Below are positions 8,631 through 16,657 of a stretch of DNA of 39,936 nucleotides, in pieces (position 1 is the first letter of the stretch; every line of letters starts with the position of its first letter). Source of the DNA: Nematocida ironsii. Its lineage: Eukaryota > Microsporidia. The notes under the pieces are model-generated. The model made no database searches. It worked only from the letters and a program-made list of their open reading frames with translations, and was not told where the DNA came from. The DNA is taken from contig LTDK01000143.1 of assembly GCA_001642415.1 (NCBI GenBank), positions 1 to 39,936 of the forward strand. The letters are read 5' to 3'. Both the position numbers and the translations under genes were made by a program.

Positions 8631-10145
8631 TCATCTAATACCCCGTAAATCACTCAACTTATTAAATACCCGCTTACCAACAGAATTATACCCAGGCAGT
8701 ACATTTAATGGATTATCCTTGCTATCAGAAATATTCTTCTTAATGCTACCAGAGAAACCATCAGAAGATAACCCAAGTAAGGCTAAATCAATATCCTTTA
8801 ACTGTGAAAATACTCCCATACTGTAATCTAATAATTCCTTAAGGTTTAAATTACCCGATATGGTAAGATCATTCTTTTTTTTAATCTCATCTAAAATACA
8901 TTTAAACCTGTACCTGAGTGCATCTATCCCAGGTACAACTAATTCTAAACTCTTCCCTAACCGTACAGATAATGTATCTAATGTTTTTGCTATATCTTCA
9001 GTTAGTGATATAAACCTGTCCTTAAAATGATCTGTTTGATGGTTAAATAAGGATGAGTTTATATCACTCCACTGATTCTTTAAGGAATCAACTGCTTTAC
9101 TTACACTCTCCCATAATGAACCTAATTTATTCAATTCTGGTGGATGTATAAATTCAGTTAATTTTCTCATGTCCATCTCTAATGAGACTGCTAATGATGG
9201 GATATGTAAGGATAAGTTAAATTTAGGATTATTAAGGATACTTTTGTATGAATTCATTAACCCATCAACAGCAGATGGTGAATATTTCAATCCATTAACT
9301 ATCCCATCTACAGAACCAACAGCTGCATGTAATAAATAATTAGCAGCACCTTTCATATTACGAGTACTTCTGTCTAAGAAATCAGAGGATAAGTCTTTTA
9401 CTGAATTAGTTAATTCTTTAGCTGCTGATGTAGGTGTGACTAATCCTTTCCTGACTAAATCAGCTAATAAATGAGATGACCGTACAGTACTATCAAATAT
9501 ATCCATGGTTTTATTAGCAGCTGCTGATGTATACGCACGTGCTAATTTTGCTTGTAATAAAAGGTTCTTCTTGGCATTCTTTATCCCATTTTTAATGAAT
9601 CCTTTTGTATCAGGGATTTGTCCTGTGTGGGATTGAAAATATTTTAAAAAACCGTTTTCAATTTCTGATTTTTTTTCTGGCATATCTGATTTATCAAAAA
9701 TTACTTCTGCAATATCACCACGTCCTGGTATGAAAGATGGTCTAATCCGGTTTATAATGTATAATTTTGATTTTTTAGGGTTAGAATAAGTAGAATTTCC
9801 ACATTTGGTAATTTCTGATTTTGAATTTATTTGTTTACTGGATGAATCAATGAAATGATCATCAAAATCACTGTACTCAGGGAAGTCTTCAGATACGATC
9901 GTACTTTTAATTTTTGAATTTCTGAGTAATCCAGAAATAACGGTATTTTTTAAAAAAATACTTAATTTATAGAGTAATCCCGTTATATAATTAAGGTTAT
10001 CTATGAGCACATTCTTTTTTTTTTTAGACTCGGTAATTTCCACTGGGATTATTGGATTCTCTGCACTGCTGTATACAGAATTAGACTTATGGCAGTATAT
10101 TTGTATGATAAAAATAATTACTAATGTGAAGATTTTCTGTTTCAT
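8631..10145 (-). CDS. Secreted protein of unknown function, 504 aa
   Basis: It begins with a signal peptide (MKQKIFTLVIIFIIQIYC) and has no other membrane segment. The mature part is polar and Ser/Lys-rich for about 180 residues, then predicted largely helical with repeated small-residue stretches (for example LARAYTSAAANKTMDIF and LLHAAVGSVDGIVNGL), and ends with a Gly/Ser/Asp-containing tail. I recognise no domain. A TATA-like CTATAAATAC sits at 10167-10176, 21 nt before the ATG. It neighbours other secreted genes, so a spore-coat, polar-tube or host-exposed role is possible but unproven. Confidence 0.7.
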   Translation of the reverse strand: MKQKIFTLVIIFIIQIYCHKSNSVYSSAENPIIPVEITESKKKKNVLIDNLNYITGLLYKLSIFLKNTVISGLLRNSKIKSTIVSEDFPEYSDFDDHFIDSSSKQINSKSEITKCGNSTYSNPKKSKLYIINRIRPSFIPGRGDIAEVIFDKSDMPEKKSEIENGFLKYFQSHTGQIPDTKGFIKNGIKNAKKNLLLQAKLARAYTSAAANKTMDIFDSTVRSSHLLADLVRKGLVTPTSAAKELTNSVKDLSSDFLDRSTRNMKGAANYLLHAAVGSVDGIVNGLKYSPSAVDGLMNSYKSILNNPKFNLSLHIPSLAVSLEMDMRKLTEFIHPPELNKLGSLWESVSKAVDSLKNQWSDINSSLFNHQTDHFKDRFISLTEDIAKTLDTLSVRLGKSLELVVPGIDALRYRFKCILDEIKKKNDLTISGNLNLKELLDYSMGVFSQLKDIDLALLGLSSDGFSGSIKKNISDSKDNPLNVLPGYNSVGKRVFNKLSDLRGIR

Positions 10146-10166
10146 TTGGGTTTGTATTTATTTTGA

Positions 10167-10176
10167 GTATTTATAG
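10167..10176 (-). promoter_or_regulatory. TATA-like box of 504-aa secreted gene
   Basis: CTATAAATAC on the minus strand, 21 nt before the ATG at 10145. The same close spacing occurs at other secreted genes here. Confidence 0.45.
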
Positions 10177-10288
10177 ATAGTTTATGATACTTGATACAGT
10201 TTTATGTTTGTTTTATAATTTTATTTATCCGTTTTTTTACAAAAATTTTTATTCGTAAAATTTTTATTTTTATAAAAACCTGAACATT

Positions 10289-10564
10289 CTATAAAAAAAA
10301 TCTATTGAAACGTACAAAAACAAAGGTTTTATCGTATAAAATTGTGACAAAATCTTTTTTAGTTGAGGACGAAATTCGGGTTAGTGCTACAATTGTTTTA
10401 AAATCAAGTCCTGCAGTAGAATTAAGTATAAATGAAGAATGAAAATTCTTTGGTGGTCCTAAATACACGAGAAAGTCAGTGCCGTATTTTATACCACTAG
10501 TCAGATGTACATTAGGCATATTAAACAGAGAACCACAGAGAACTTTCTTATGCTCAGCTGACAT
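10289..10564 (-). CDS. Minimal tRNA-splicing endonuclease catalytic subunit (Sen34/Sen2-like), 91 aa
   Basis: Residues about 22-88 match the tRNA-intron endonuclease catalytic domain: SGIKYGTDFLVYLGPP, HSSFIL, and VALTRISSSTKKDFVTIL. The catalytic triad known from archaeal and yeast enzymes (Tyr, His, Lys) can be placed at Tyr34, His42 and Lys70. The enzyme cuts introns out of pre-tRNA. Yeast Sen34 is about 275 residues and carries an N-terminal domain that is missing here; the protein is essentially the nuclease fold alone. SGxKYGTDFLVY fits Sen34 and Sen2 about equally. The upstream DNA (10565-10615) is a near-pure repeat of A7-8 with single T, which gives no alternative start. Confidence 0.72.
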   Translation of the reverse strand: MSAEHKKVLCGSLFNMPNVHLTSGIKYGTDFLVYLGPPKNFHSSFILNSTAGLDFKTIVALTRISSSTKKDFVTILYDKTFVFVRFNRFFL

Positions 10565-10615
10565 AAAAATAAAAAAAATAAAAAAATAAAAAAAATAAAA
10601 AAAATAAAAAAAAGG
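10562..10615. repeat. Poly(A) tract with (A7-8 T) periodicity
   Basis: AAAAAAATA-type repeat upstream of the endonuclease start codon (a T-tract on its coding strand). It may act as a nucleosome-free promoter tract, or be simple slippage. Confidence 0.6.
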
Positions 10616-10690
10616 AGTAAAAATTTTTAAGGAGGATCATTTAATGATCTTATTTATAAGAATATAACCAATAAATTATAATTAAGATAT

Positions 10691-10720
10691 ATCAAAATAT
10701 ATTACATAAAGTATAAATAG
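10691..10720 (+). promoter_or_regulatory. 30-bp promoter shared with the gene at 11616
   Basis: This 30-bp block (ATCAAAATATATTACATAAA followed by GTATAAATAG) is identical to 11567-11596. It ends in the TATA-like GTATAAATAG. The ATG follows 22 nt later at 10743. An AAGGAGTAAA phrase also lies upstream of both copies (about 10612 and 11540). Confidence 0.7.
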
Positions 10721-10742
10721 CAATAAAAATAAAATTTTTATA

Positions 10743-11045
10743 ATGAAAATTTTTATTTATCTTTTTACTATTTTAATAATATTAAATTTAATTAATGCAA
10801 AACCATCATGTAGTTCTAGACAGGGCAGATGTGGCAGCCCACAACCAAATTGTGGTCCTAACCAGGCCTGTGGTCCTAGACAACAACAGAATAACTGTGG
10901 TCCTAGCCAGTCATCTGGTCCTAGACAACAACAGAATAACTGTGGTCCTAACCAGTCATGTGGTACTAACCAGTCATGTGGTCCTAACCAGTCATGCGGT
11001 CCTAGACAACAACAGACTAGCTGCTGTAGTGGGGGATGCTGCTAA
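10743..11045 (+). CDS. Secreted Cys-rich CGPNQ-repeat protein, 100 aa
   Basis: A signal peptide (MKIFIYLFTILIILNLINA) is followed by repeats of the type NNCGPNQSCGPRQQQ and a terminal CCSGGCC. The mature protein has 14 cysteines in about 80 residues and is otherwise Gln, Asn, Gly and Pro, a composition suited to disulfide cross-linked coats. The DNA units (GGTCCTAACCAGTCATGT) are near-identical, so the repeat number probably varies between isolates. It shares its promoter block with the broken CPGG-repeat gene downstream. A structural role in the spore wall or polar tube is a reasonable guess only. Confidence 0.68.
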   Translation: MKIFIYLFTILIILNLINAKPSCSSRQGRCGSPQPNCGPNQACGPRQQQNNCGPSQSSGPRQQQNNCGPNQSCGTNQSCGPNQSCGPRQQQTSCCSGGCC

Positions 11046-11520
11046 AGCAGTAAATATATAACACAATGTGTTATATATCATGAATACTTTGAATTATTGT
11101 TTAAATAAAATTCTAGTAGAACATTTTGTACATTGTGTAATAAGTATTATTTATTGTTATATGTGTAATAAGTAATGTATATCATATGTGTGATAAAATA
11201 ATAATTGATATATTAATTAATGTACATTGTGTAATAAGTAATGTACATGTTATAAGTCATAATTTATTGTACATTGTGTAATAAGTAATGTATCATAAGT
11301 CATAATTTAATGTACATTGTGTAATAAATTATATTTATTGTACATTGTGTAATAAGTAATAATAAGTTACGCTTTGTAATATTTATTCCATATTATATAA
11401 TACTTATTACACAATGAGTTATATATCTTATAGACTTAAATTTATTAAAAATATAATTACTTACTGTACACTGTGTAATAAATTATATTTATTATACATT
11501 GTGTAATAAGTAATAATCAG
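11046..11520. repeat. AT-rich array of TGTACATTGTGTAATAAGTAAT units
   Basis: About 475 bp composed of repeated TGTACATTGTGTAATAAGTAATGTA, with copies starting near 11129, 11221, 11268, 11309, 11338 and 11495, plus inverted forms near 11401-11412. No gene is seen. Confidence 0.75.
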
Positions 11521-11566
11521 GTACCTTTATTCAGGTGCAAGGAGTAAAGGAGATATTATCAGGAGA

Positions 11567-11596
11567 ATCAAAATATATTACATAAAGTATAAATAG
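11567..11596 (+). promoter_or_regulatory. 30-bp promoter, second identical copy
   Basis: Identical over 30 bp to 10691-10720, ending in GTATAAATAG. The ATG of the broken CPGG-repeat gene follows 19 nt later at 11616. Confidence 0.7.
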
Positions 11597-11615
11597 TAAT
11601 GCATTAATTAAATAT

Positions 11616-12108
11616 ATGAAAATGTCTCATACTGTAATAGTAATAATAGGAATATTCATAAGTACAGTTATAACAGAACAACAAAGAGAAGTAACAATAC
11701 AAAACATAACTACAACAACAATAGAAAAATCAGGACCGTACCAAGTACAACCAGAACAAGTACAACAGGGACAAGTACAAGGTAAGGAAGTGTTAAGGTG
11801 TATAAACTGTGGTAAAACACCAGAAGAATCAGGTGGTAAGTGTACAGGAGGTAAACCACATGGACAAGGACAACCAGTACAATAACCACAAAGAGGGGCA
11901 TGTCCAGGTGGTGGATGTGGTGCACCAAGACGGGGTGGATTGTCCAGGTGGTGGATGTGGTGCACCAGTACGCCAGAGAAGGAATAGTTGTCCTGGTGGT
12001 ATATGCAGACAGGGATCACCATCACCATGTGCAGGTGGTAAGTGCCCTGGTGGTAAATGTGGACCAAGACCAGGTGGTAAGTGTCCTGGTGGTAAATGTG
12101 GTAGATAA
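11616..12108 (+). pseudogene. Broken secreted CPGG-repeat Cys-rich gene
   Basis: The frame starting at 11616 has a signal peptide (MKMSHTVIVIIGIFISTVIT), a Gln/Val-rich stretch and one CxxC (RCINCGKTPEES), then hits TAA at 11883-11885 after 89 codons. Beyond the stop the same frame continues as CPGGGCGAP until about 11935. The related repeats (CPGGGCGAP, CPGGICRQ, CPGGKCGPR, CPGGKCGR) then go on in the next frame to a stop at 12106-12108. Two identical 27-bp repeat units start at 11901 and 11941, a 40-bp offset, which is not a multiple of three and accounts for the shift. So one nonsense change and one frame change separate the two halves. Either this is a decaying paralogue of the CGPNQ-repeat gene, or an 89-residue version is still made, or the breaks are assembly errors in a repeat. 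Confidence 0.6.
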
Positions 12109-12151
12109 TATAAGTATTATCTGTATGTTATATATTATTACTGTATATTTA

Positions 12152-12168
12152 GGGTTATATCGGGTTAT
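12152..12168 (+). repeat. Dispersed GGGTTATATCGGGTTAT element, copy 2
   Basis: Exact consensus GGGTTATATCGGGTTAT, located between the broken CPGG gene and tRNA-Asn. Confidence 0.75.
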
Positions 12169-12234
12169 TACTATGTATAAATAAATAGTAAAATAGTTAT
12201 ATGTTATTATGTATAAAATAAATGAGATAATGGG

Positions 12235-12308
12235 GCTTCCATGGCGTAGCTGGTTATCGCGTTCGGCTGTTAACCGAAAGGTCGTTGGTTCGAATCCGAC
12301 TGGAAGCG
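12235..12308 (+). tRNA. tRNA-Asn (GUU)
   Basis: A complete cloverleaf of 74 nt: acceptor stem GCTTCCA pairs with TGGAAGC (12301-12307), discriminator G. The anticodon stem TTCGG/CCGAA closes the loop CTGTTAA with anticodon GTT. The T arm has GTTGG-TTCGAAT-CCGAC. No intron and no encoded CCA. D arm GTAGCTGGTTATCGC is normal. Confidence 0.95.
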
Positions 12309-12385
12309 TACTTTTTATATTTTTATGCCTTATAAATTTTATATTTTTATTTTCTTTATAAATTTATTCTGATTGTGATAATATA

Positions 12386-12400
12386 TTACACATTGTGTAT
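12386..12400. repeat. Dyad TTACACATTGTGTAT
   Basis: A near-perfect copy of the 15-bp dyad ending exactly at the stop-codon edge of the minus-strand membrane-protein gene (12400). Confidence 0.6.
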
Positions 12401-12969
12401 TATATTCTAGTACTTAACCCGATATAACCCATAACCCTGTTAATAAATAACTTATACTCACTCACAGGAATACCACGGCTTATAATAAAAATAATAATTA
12501 AAATAAGAATAAGCCAATGCACTACACCACTAATGGTAAACATAGAAATACTCCCTAAATAAGCACCAGGTACCTTATACACAGATAAATGTACAGAATT
12601 ATTTAATAATTCATACACACGGGTTATGTCCTGAGAAGTCTTCTGTGTGTTTGGTTTCTTATCATACGAGTCAATCCGTGATTCTATCATAGCCCGAATA
12701 GGACCCGTTTTTATAAGGTACATAATCATCTCCTTTATGTGAGAATTAATTTCATCGGTTAAATGTACACTGTGCTTGTCTGCTACTGTGGTACTGATTA
12801 AGCCATCTACTAAATGGTCTATGTTTAATATGAGATTATTCGATATTTCATTATAATCAAATAGTCCCTTACTTAATTCATATTCTATCTGATTAATTAT
12901 CTCATTGGATCTCTCCTTTATCCTTGTATGATTTATTGAATATTCCACTGCACTCTTATACTCCATCAT
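12400..12969 (-). CDS. Single-pass membrane protein of unknown function, 189 aa
   Basis: A helical, charged N-terminal part (residues 1-140) is followed by one strong hydrophobic segment at about 145-165 (VVHWLILILIIIFIISRG) and a 25-residue tail. There is no signal peptide, so a type of C-terminal anchor is likely. The layout is reminiscent of SNARE or ER-trafficking adaptors, but no SNARE heptads are clear. The C-terminal codons (VMGYIGLS) are written by a copy of the dispersed ACCCGATATAACCC element (12416-12430). Function not recognised. Confidence 0.6.
   Translation of the reverse strand: MMEYKSAVEYSINHTRIKERSNEIINQIEYELSKGLFDYNEISNNLILNIDHLVDGLISTTVADKHSVHLTDEINSHIKEMIMYLIKTGPIRAMIESRIDSYDKKPNTQKTSQDITRVYELLNNSVHLSVYKVPGAYLGSISMFTISGVVHWLILILIIIFIISRGIPVSEYKLFINRVMGYIGLSTRI
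12416..12430 (-). repeat. Dispersed element, copy 3 (inside coding sequence)
   Basis: AACCCGATATAACCC, the reverse complement of the consensus, encoding part of the C-terminus of the 189-residue membrane protein. Confidence 0.65.
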
Positions 12970-13026
12970 AAATGAAAATATTTTAATTATATAATTATAT
13001 AAATAAATAAATATAAAAATATATTA

Positions 13027-13043
13027 GGGTTATGTCGGGTTAT
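13027..13043 (+). repeat. Dispersed element, copy 4
   Basis: GGGTTATGTCGGGTTAT, one mismatch to consensus, in the spacer between the 189-aa and Rrn7-like genes. Confidence 0.7.
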
Positions 13044-13104
13044 AAAATAACAGTTATATAATTACTGTATATGGTAATAATGTACTGTATATGGTAATAA
13101 TTAA

Positions 13105-14280
13105 TTAGTCATTAATTATTCTCTGTGAATACTTTTGATACACTAACATTAACTTAAATAATAATTTGTATACTTGCTTGGATGAACAACCACTCACATT
13201 AAGTAAATCACTTAAAATCCTATTAGAAGCACTCGCTTGTACAGTGCTGTCAATAATACCCCTCCCATAATCAGGTGATGGATACTCCATCGGATTAAGT
13301 AATGGGGCTTGATTGCCATTGTACTGCTCTATCACATTCATAATCATATTAAACTGCTTGAGACTGGATATATTATGCTCCCTAGAGAAGAATTCCTGTA
13401 TAACACGACCACCTGATAGATCACGTGGTGTCTCTACTACATGAATGTACCCATTAATGTCAGTTAATGAACACCTTGCTAGAAAGTATAAGTATAAATA
13501 CCCTATGATATAAACCTCACTTAGACATAATTGCTTATACCGGACAGGGAATTGTAATAGATCTAATGTGTCCTTAAACCCGATATAACCCTCTTTTAAA
13601 CAGGGAGTGACTGTTATACCCAGCTGTATACATAATTTATTAAGGGCCTTCTCAGTTAGTCTGCCTATAATACCATAAGTATACTCCTTCTTGTTGGGGA
13701 ATGTTAGTCTAAGAAGGTTTGTTATATCTGGTGATGATATTTTATACGTGATTTGCTTTGATTTTGAGACTGTCCTTAGATACCTCATTTGAATATGTCG
13801 TCGTACAGCTAAGAAATACTTCTGTGTACACCTGCATGTGTCTAATTTTCGTGTGAAGTCAGTGAGTGTGTAGAGATTGTTCTTCTTCTCCTCTAAATCC
13901 CTTTTGACTAAAAATACGAATACTTCTGCTATCCTTCTGTACCCACTGCATAACTTTATTTCTGGGAGGGATTCTATCGCAATAGAAAAGGAGTAGTAGA
14001 GCTCTTTATACCTGGAGAATGCAGAGTATGGGATGTCGTACTCTTTTAGAAGGGAGTGTAAGTACTTTACTCCTATAAGAGCACAGAGGTCCTTTGTATT
14101 AAGTGTATGAATGATCTCCTTTAATTGAGGATACTTCCTTCTCTTTCCTTCTGGTAGACTTGATTTCCAGTCGGTTTCATCATCTACTTCTTTTAATTTG
14201 GTGGTTACATGGCCATTTGGGCAGACATATCCATTGTCTATTTCCTTTGTTGGTAAATTGCATACATTACAGAGAGACAT
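13105..14280 (-). CDS. RNA polymerase I initiation factor Rrn7/TAF1B-like, 391 aa
   Basis: The protein opens with a zinc-ribbon: Cys4-x2-Cys7 and Cys20-x3-His24 in CNVCNLP...VCPNGH, the arrangement of the Rrn7/TAF1B ribbon. The remainder is helical with segments consistent with TFIIB-type cyclin folds (roughly residues 80-340), and no Brf1-type extension. Rrn7 in yeast core factor recruits Pol I to the rDNA promoter. At 391 residues it is somewhat shorter than yeast Rrn7 (about 514). TFIIB and Brf1 are less likely because the second cyclin repeat is not obvious and the ribbon ends in His. It starts 12 bp from the divergent HIRA gene. Confidence 0.6.
   Translation of the reverse strand: MSLCNVCNLPTKEIDNGYVCPNGHVTTKLKEVDDETDWKSSLPEGKRRKYPQLKEIIHTLNTKDLCALIGVKYLHSLLKEYDIPYSAFSRYKELYYSFSIAIESLPEIKLCSGYRRIAEVFVFLVKRDLEEKKNNLYTLTDFTRKLDTCRCTQKYFLAVRRHIQMRYLRTVSKSKQITYKISSPDITNLLRLTFPNKKEYTYGIIGRLTEKALNKLCIQLGITVTPCLKEGYIGFKDTLDLLQFPVRYKQLCLSEVYIIGYLYLYFLARCSLTDINGYIHVVETPRDLSGGRVIQEFFSREHNISSLKQFNMIMNVIEQYNGNQAPLLNPMEYPSPDYGRGIIDSTVQASASNRILSDLLNVSGCSSKQVYKLLFKLMLVYQKYSQRIIND
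13577..13591 (-). repeat. Dispersed element, copy 5 (inside coding sequence)
   Basis: AACCCGATATAACCC within the Rrn7-like gene, encoding EGYIGFK. Reading frame GYIG is the same as in copy 3. Confidence 0.6.
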
Positions 14281-14292
14281 TAATATTTTTTA
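14281..14292. promoter_or_regulatory. 12-bp divergent promoter gap
   Basis: Only TAATATTTTTTA separates the start codons of the Rrn7-like gene (minus) and HIRA (plus). Any TATA or initiator for either gene must lie inside the other gene's coding sequence. Confidence 0.7.
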
Positions 14293-16428
14293 ATGAAAGT
14301 TTTACTGACTGGTATTTCACATGTTCTAAATAAGAAGAAGTGCTCTATTTTTAGCATAGACTCAAGGCCAAATGACTCTACATGTCTTGTCACAGGAGGA
14401 CAGGATGGGGCTGTTAAGGTTTGGAGAATTACAGAGCAAGAAAGCCAGGAGAAAGCATCCTTTATAAAGCACGCGGGAGCAATTCTGTGTGTTAGATTTT
14501 CACTGGATGGGAAGACAGTGGCAACAGCTTCTGATGATGGAACAGTGATTATATGGGGTGTAGTAGAAAAAGAGAATACGATCCAGCTGTACACAAAAAA
14601 GAGATTAAATGCACATAAATCAGATGTATCCTGTCTGTCATGGTGTAAAAAATACCTGGCAAGTGGTGGATACGATGGATCTGTGATCATCTATGATACG
14701 TGTGCATACAATATAGTATGCAGACTGGAGAAGCATGAGAAGGGGTGTAAAGGGATTGAGTTCAGTCCAGAAGGAGAGTACATCGCAACTTATGGAGATG
14801 AAGGAGAAGTATTTTTATACGATAGTGCATGGAAAAAAATAGGAGCGGCTAAAAAACCATTTAAGGGAGTTCAAATGGAATCCTTCTTTGGAAGAATGAG
14901 TTGGAGTCCGGATGGGAAGTACATTGCATGCGGACTGTCTTTCTATGAAAAACAAGATGCAGTCTCCTTGCTGTCTCCTAGCCTTGTGCGTGCGTATACA
15001 CTAATAGGACATACGGCACCAGTGGAAACAGTCACATTCAACCCATGGTTGTGGAAGAATAATGAAGATGTCTCGTATATAATTGCAACTGGATCACAGG
15101 ATAGAAGTATTGCTATTTGGTCCTCCTTGAATGCTAAACCACTTATTCTGCTGACTGAAGTGTGTGACCAGCCGATTATGGACTTAAGGTGGACATCTGA
15201 TGGAAGGACACTTTACGGATGCTCATACGATGGAACAGTCTTTATACTTGAATTTAATACAGAACTGGGAAGTCCCGTGGCTCCTGTTGTGGAGAGAGTT
15301 AAAAATGTGCCATACTCTAAGGAATTTGTAATTAATGTAGAAGACTTCCCTGCTCCAGAACAACCACAAACCCAGTCAGAATGTGCAGAGGACAGTAAAA
15401 CACCCACTAATGATGCACCCGTAGAAGTACCAGTAAAGAAAAAAATAGTACCAAGACTTATTAAACCACTAGAAATGCCAGATGAACTTGGTGTAGTAAA
15501 GGGACAGAGAGTGGTGCTGTTCACAGAAAGAAAAGTACCCGACCCTACAGGTATGGAACTGTCTTTAACTAGATTAGAAACAGTAACAAAAACAGATAAG
15601 TACGCAATTGATGCTAAACTAGATAGAAGCATATTAGTTATAAAGAAGAATAACAGAGAATGGTTTACAATAGAAGGACACCTGATAAAGGGAATGGCAG
15701 CACACTCTTCAATTATAGCCCTTGTATGTGAGGATAAGTTAAACAAAGATATTAATACAGTATGGGTATACAGCCTTGAAAGAGGAGTACTCCTTATGCC
15801 AGCTATGCCATTCTATCAAGTAGTAACAGTGGATGTCAAATATAACCAAGTGCTAATTGTGACACTTAATGCATTCAAGGTAATAAACCTGATAAAGAAC
15901 ACGGCAGTAGATGGAACCATCCTGGCACATGCGGCAGTCATGAATATTCTACTGGATGAAAAGTACTTCCTTGTGGTTCTGTACGAGGATGGAAGTATTT
16001 ACTATTATAACCCAGAAATAAAAGTGTGGTGTGCATTAGAAATGAACTGTCCATCTGCTTACTCTGATATATACACAGAAGAAGACTTCACAGAGAAAGA
16101 TGCCACCTTTGACTCTCTTGAGAATACCTGTGTGATAGGCCTGCTAAAGAATGATGCAGTATTAGTCAGTAATACTATTAAGAAAATCATAGAAATAGCA
16201 GATAGAGCCACACCCTGTACAACAGGACTAATTAACAGAGTGGACAGTATTATAGAGCAGATACTCCTACCATGCAGTGCAGAAGCTGACTTAGGAATAA
16301 AACCAGCAGATATTGTTGAGTTACTGCTAAAATGTACGGGTACTAAAGAATTTCAAGAGTATGCGTACAGGAAGGTTAAAGAACTACAGGAAAAGGGTAC
16401 ATTTGCACCTGTCATTAATAATAATTAG
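14293..16428 (+). CDS. HIR1: Histone chaperone HIRA/Hir1, 711 aa
   Basis: A WD40 beta-propeller fills residues 1 to about 345, with the blade order and linkers of HIRA: FSIDSRPNDSTCLVTGGQDGAVKVW, LASGGYDGSVIIYD, GSQDRSIAIWSSLNAKPLILL and QPIMDLRWTSDGRTLYGCSYDGTVF are all recognisable in part (each shown here by its core). After an acidic/Pro linker, KKKIVPRLI at 382-390 matches the B-domain motif (RRRITPxxI) that binds the chaperone Asf1. A C-terminal HIRA domain follows (about 420-690). The protein deposits H3-H4 independently of replication and silences histone genes. Human HIRA is 1017 residues. The assignment to HIRA rather than CAF-1 p60 rests on the B domain and blade signatures. Confidence 0.85.
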   Translation: MKVLLTGISHVLNKKKCSIFSIDSRPNDSTCLVTGGQDGAVKVWRITEQESQEKASFIKHAGAILCVRFSLDGKTVATASDDGTVIIWGVVEKENTIQLYTKKRLNAHKSDVSCLSWCKKYLASGGYDGSVIIYDTCAYNIVCRLEKHEKGCKGIEFSPEGEYIATYGDEGEVFLYDSAWKKIGAAKKPFKGVQMESFFGRMSWSPDGKYIACGLSFYEKQDAVSLLSPSLVRAYTLIGHTAPVETVTFNPWLWKNNEDVSYIIATGSQDRSIAIWSSLNAKPLILLTEVCDQPIMDLRWTSDGRTLYGCSYDGTVFILEFNTELGSPVAPVVERVKNVPYSKEFVINVEDFPAPEQPQTQSECAEDSKTPTNDAPVEVPVKKKIVPRLIKPLEMPDELGVVKGQRVVLFTERKVPDPTGMELSLTRLETVTKTDKYAIDAKLDRSILVIKKNNREWFTIEGHLIKGMAAHSSIIALVCEDKLNKDINTVWVYSLERGVLLMPAMPFYQVVTVDVKYNQVLIVTLNAFKVINLIKNTAVDGTILAHAAVMNILLDEKYFLVVLYEDGSIYYYNPEIKVWCALEMNCPSAYSDIYTEEDFTEKDATFDSLENTCVIGLLKNDAVLVSNTIKKIIEIADRATPCTTGLINRVDSIIEQILLPCSAEADLGIKPADIVELLLKCTGTKEFQEYAYRKVKELQEKGTFAPVINNN

Positions 16429-16445
16429 TCTGCATATACAATTCC

Positions 16446-16462
16446 GGGTTATATCGAGTTAT
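16446..16462 (+). repeat. Dispersed element, copy 6
   Basis: GGGTTATATCGAGTTAT, one mismatch, 17 nt after the HIRA stop. Confidence 0.7.
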
Positions 16463-16540
16463 TTTGAGTATGTGCAGGAATGAATAAATAATTAAGTGCA
16501 CACAAGGACACACATCAAATAATTATTATGTTTATATTTC

Positions 16541-16558
16541 GGGTTATACCGGGTTATA
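16541..16558 (+). repeat. Dispersed element, copy 7
   Basis: GGGTTATACCGGGTTATA, one mismatch, in the HIRA downstream spacer. Confidence 0.7.
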
Positions 16559-16657
16559 CCTTATTATATCTAATTGGTTGAATTTCTGATGGTTTTATAC
16601 TCAGCTGATTCTGTATATTATAAAATCATTCTTATAAAAATTTTAAGAAATTAAACT

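Noticed and set aside
11627..12067. 146-aa minus-strand frame over the CPGG repeats
   Set aside because: Shadow of the repeat units; His/Pro/Leu repeats are the complement of Gly-Gly-Lys-Cys codons.
15213..15746. 177-aa minus-strand frame inside HIRA
   Set aside because: Antisense shadow of a well-supported WD40/HIRA gene.
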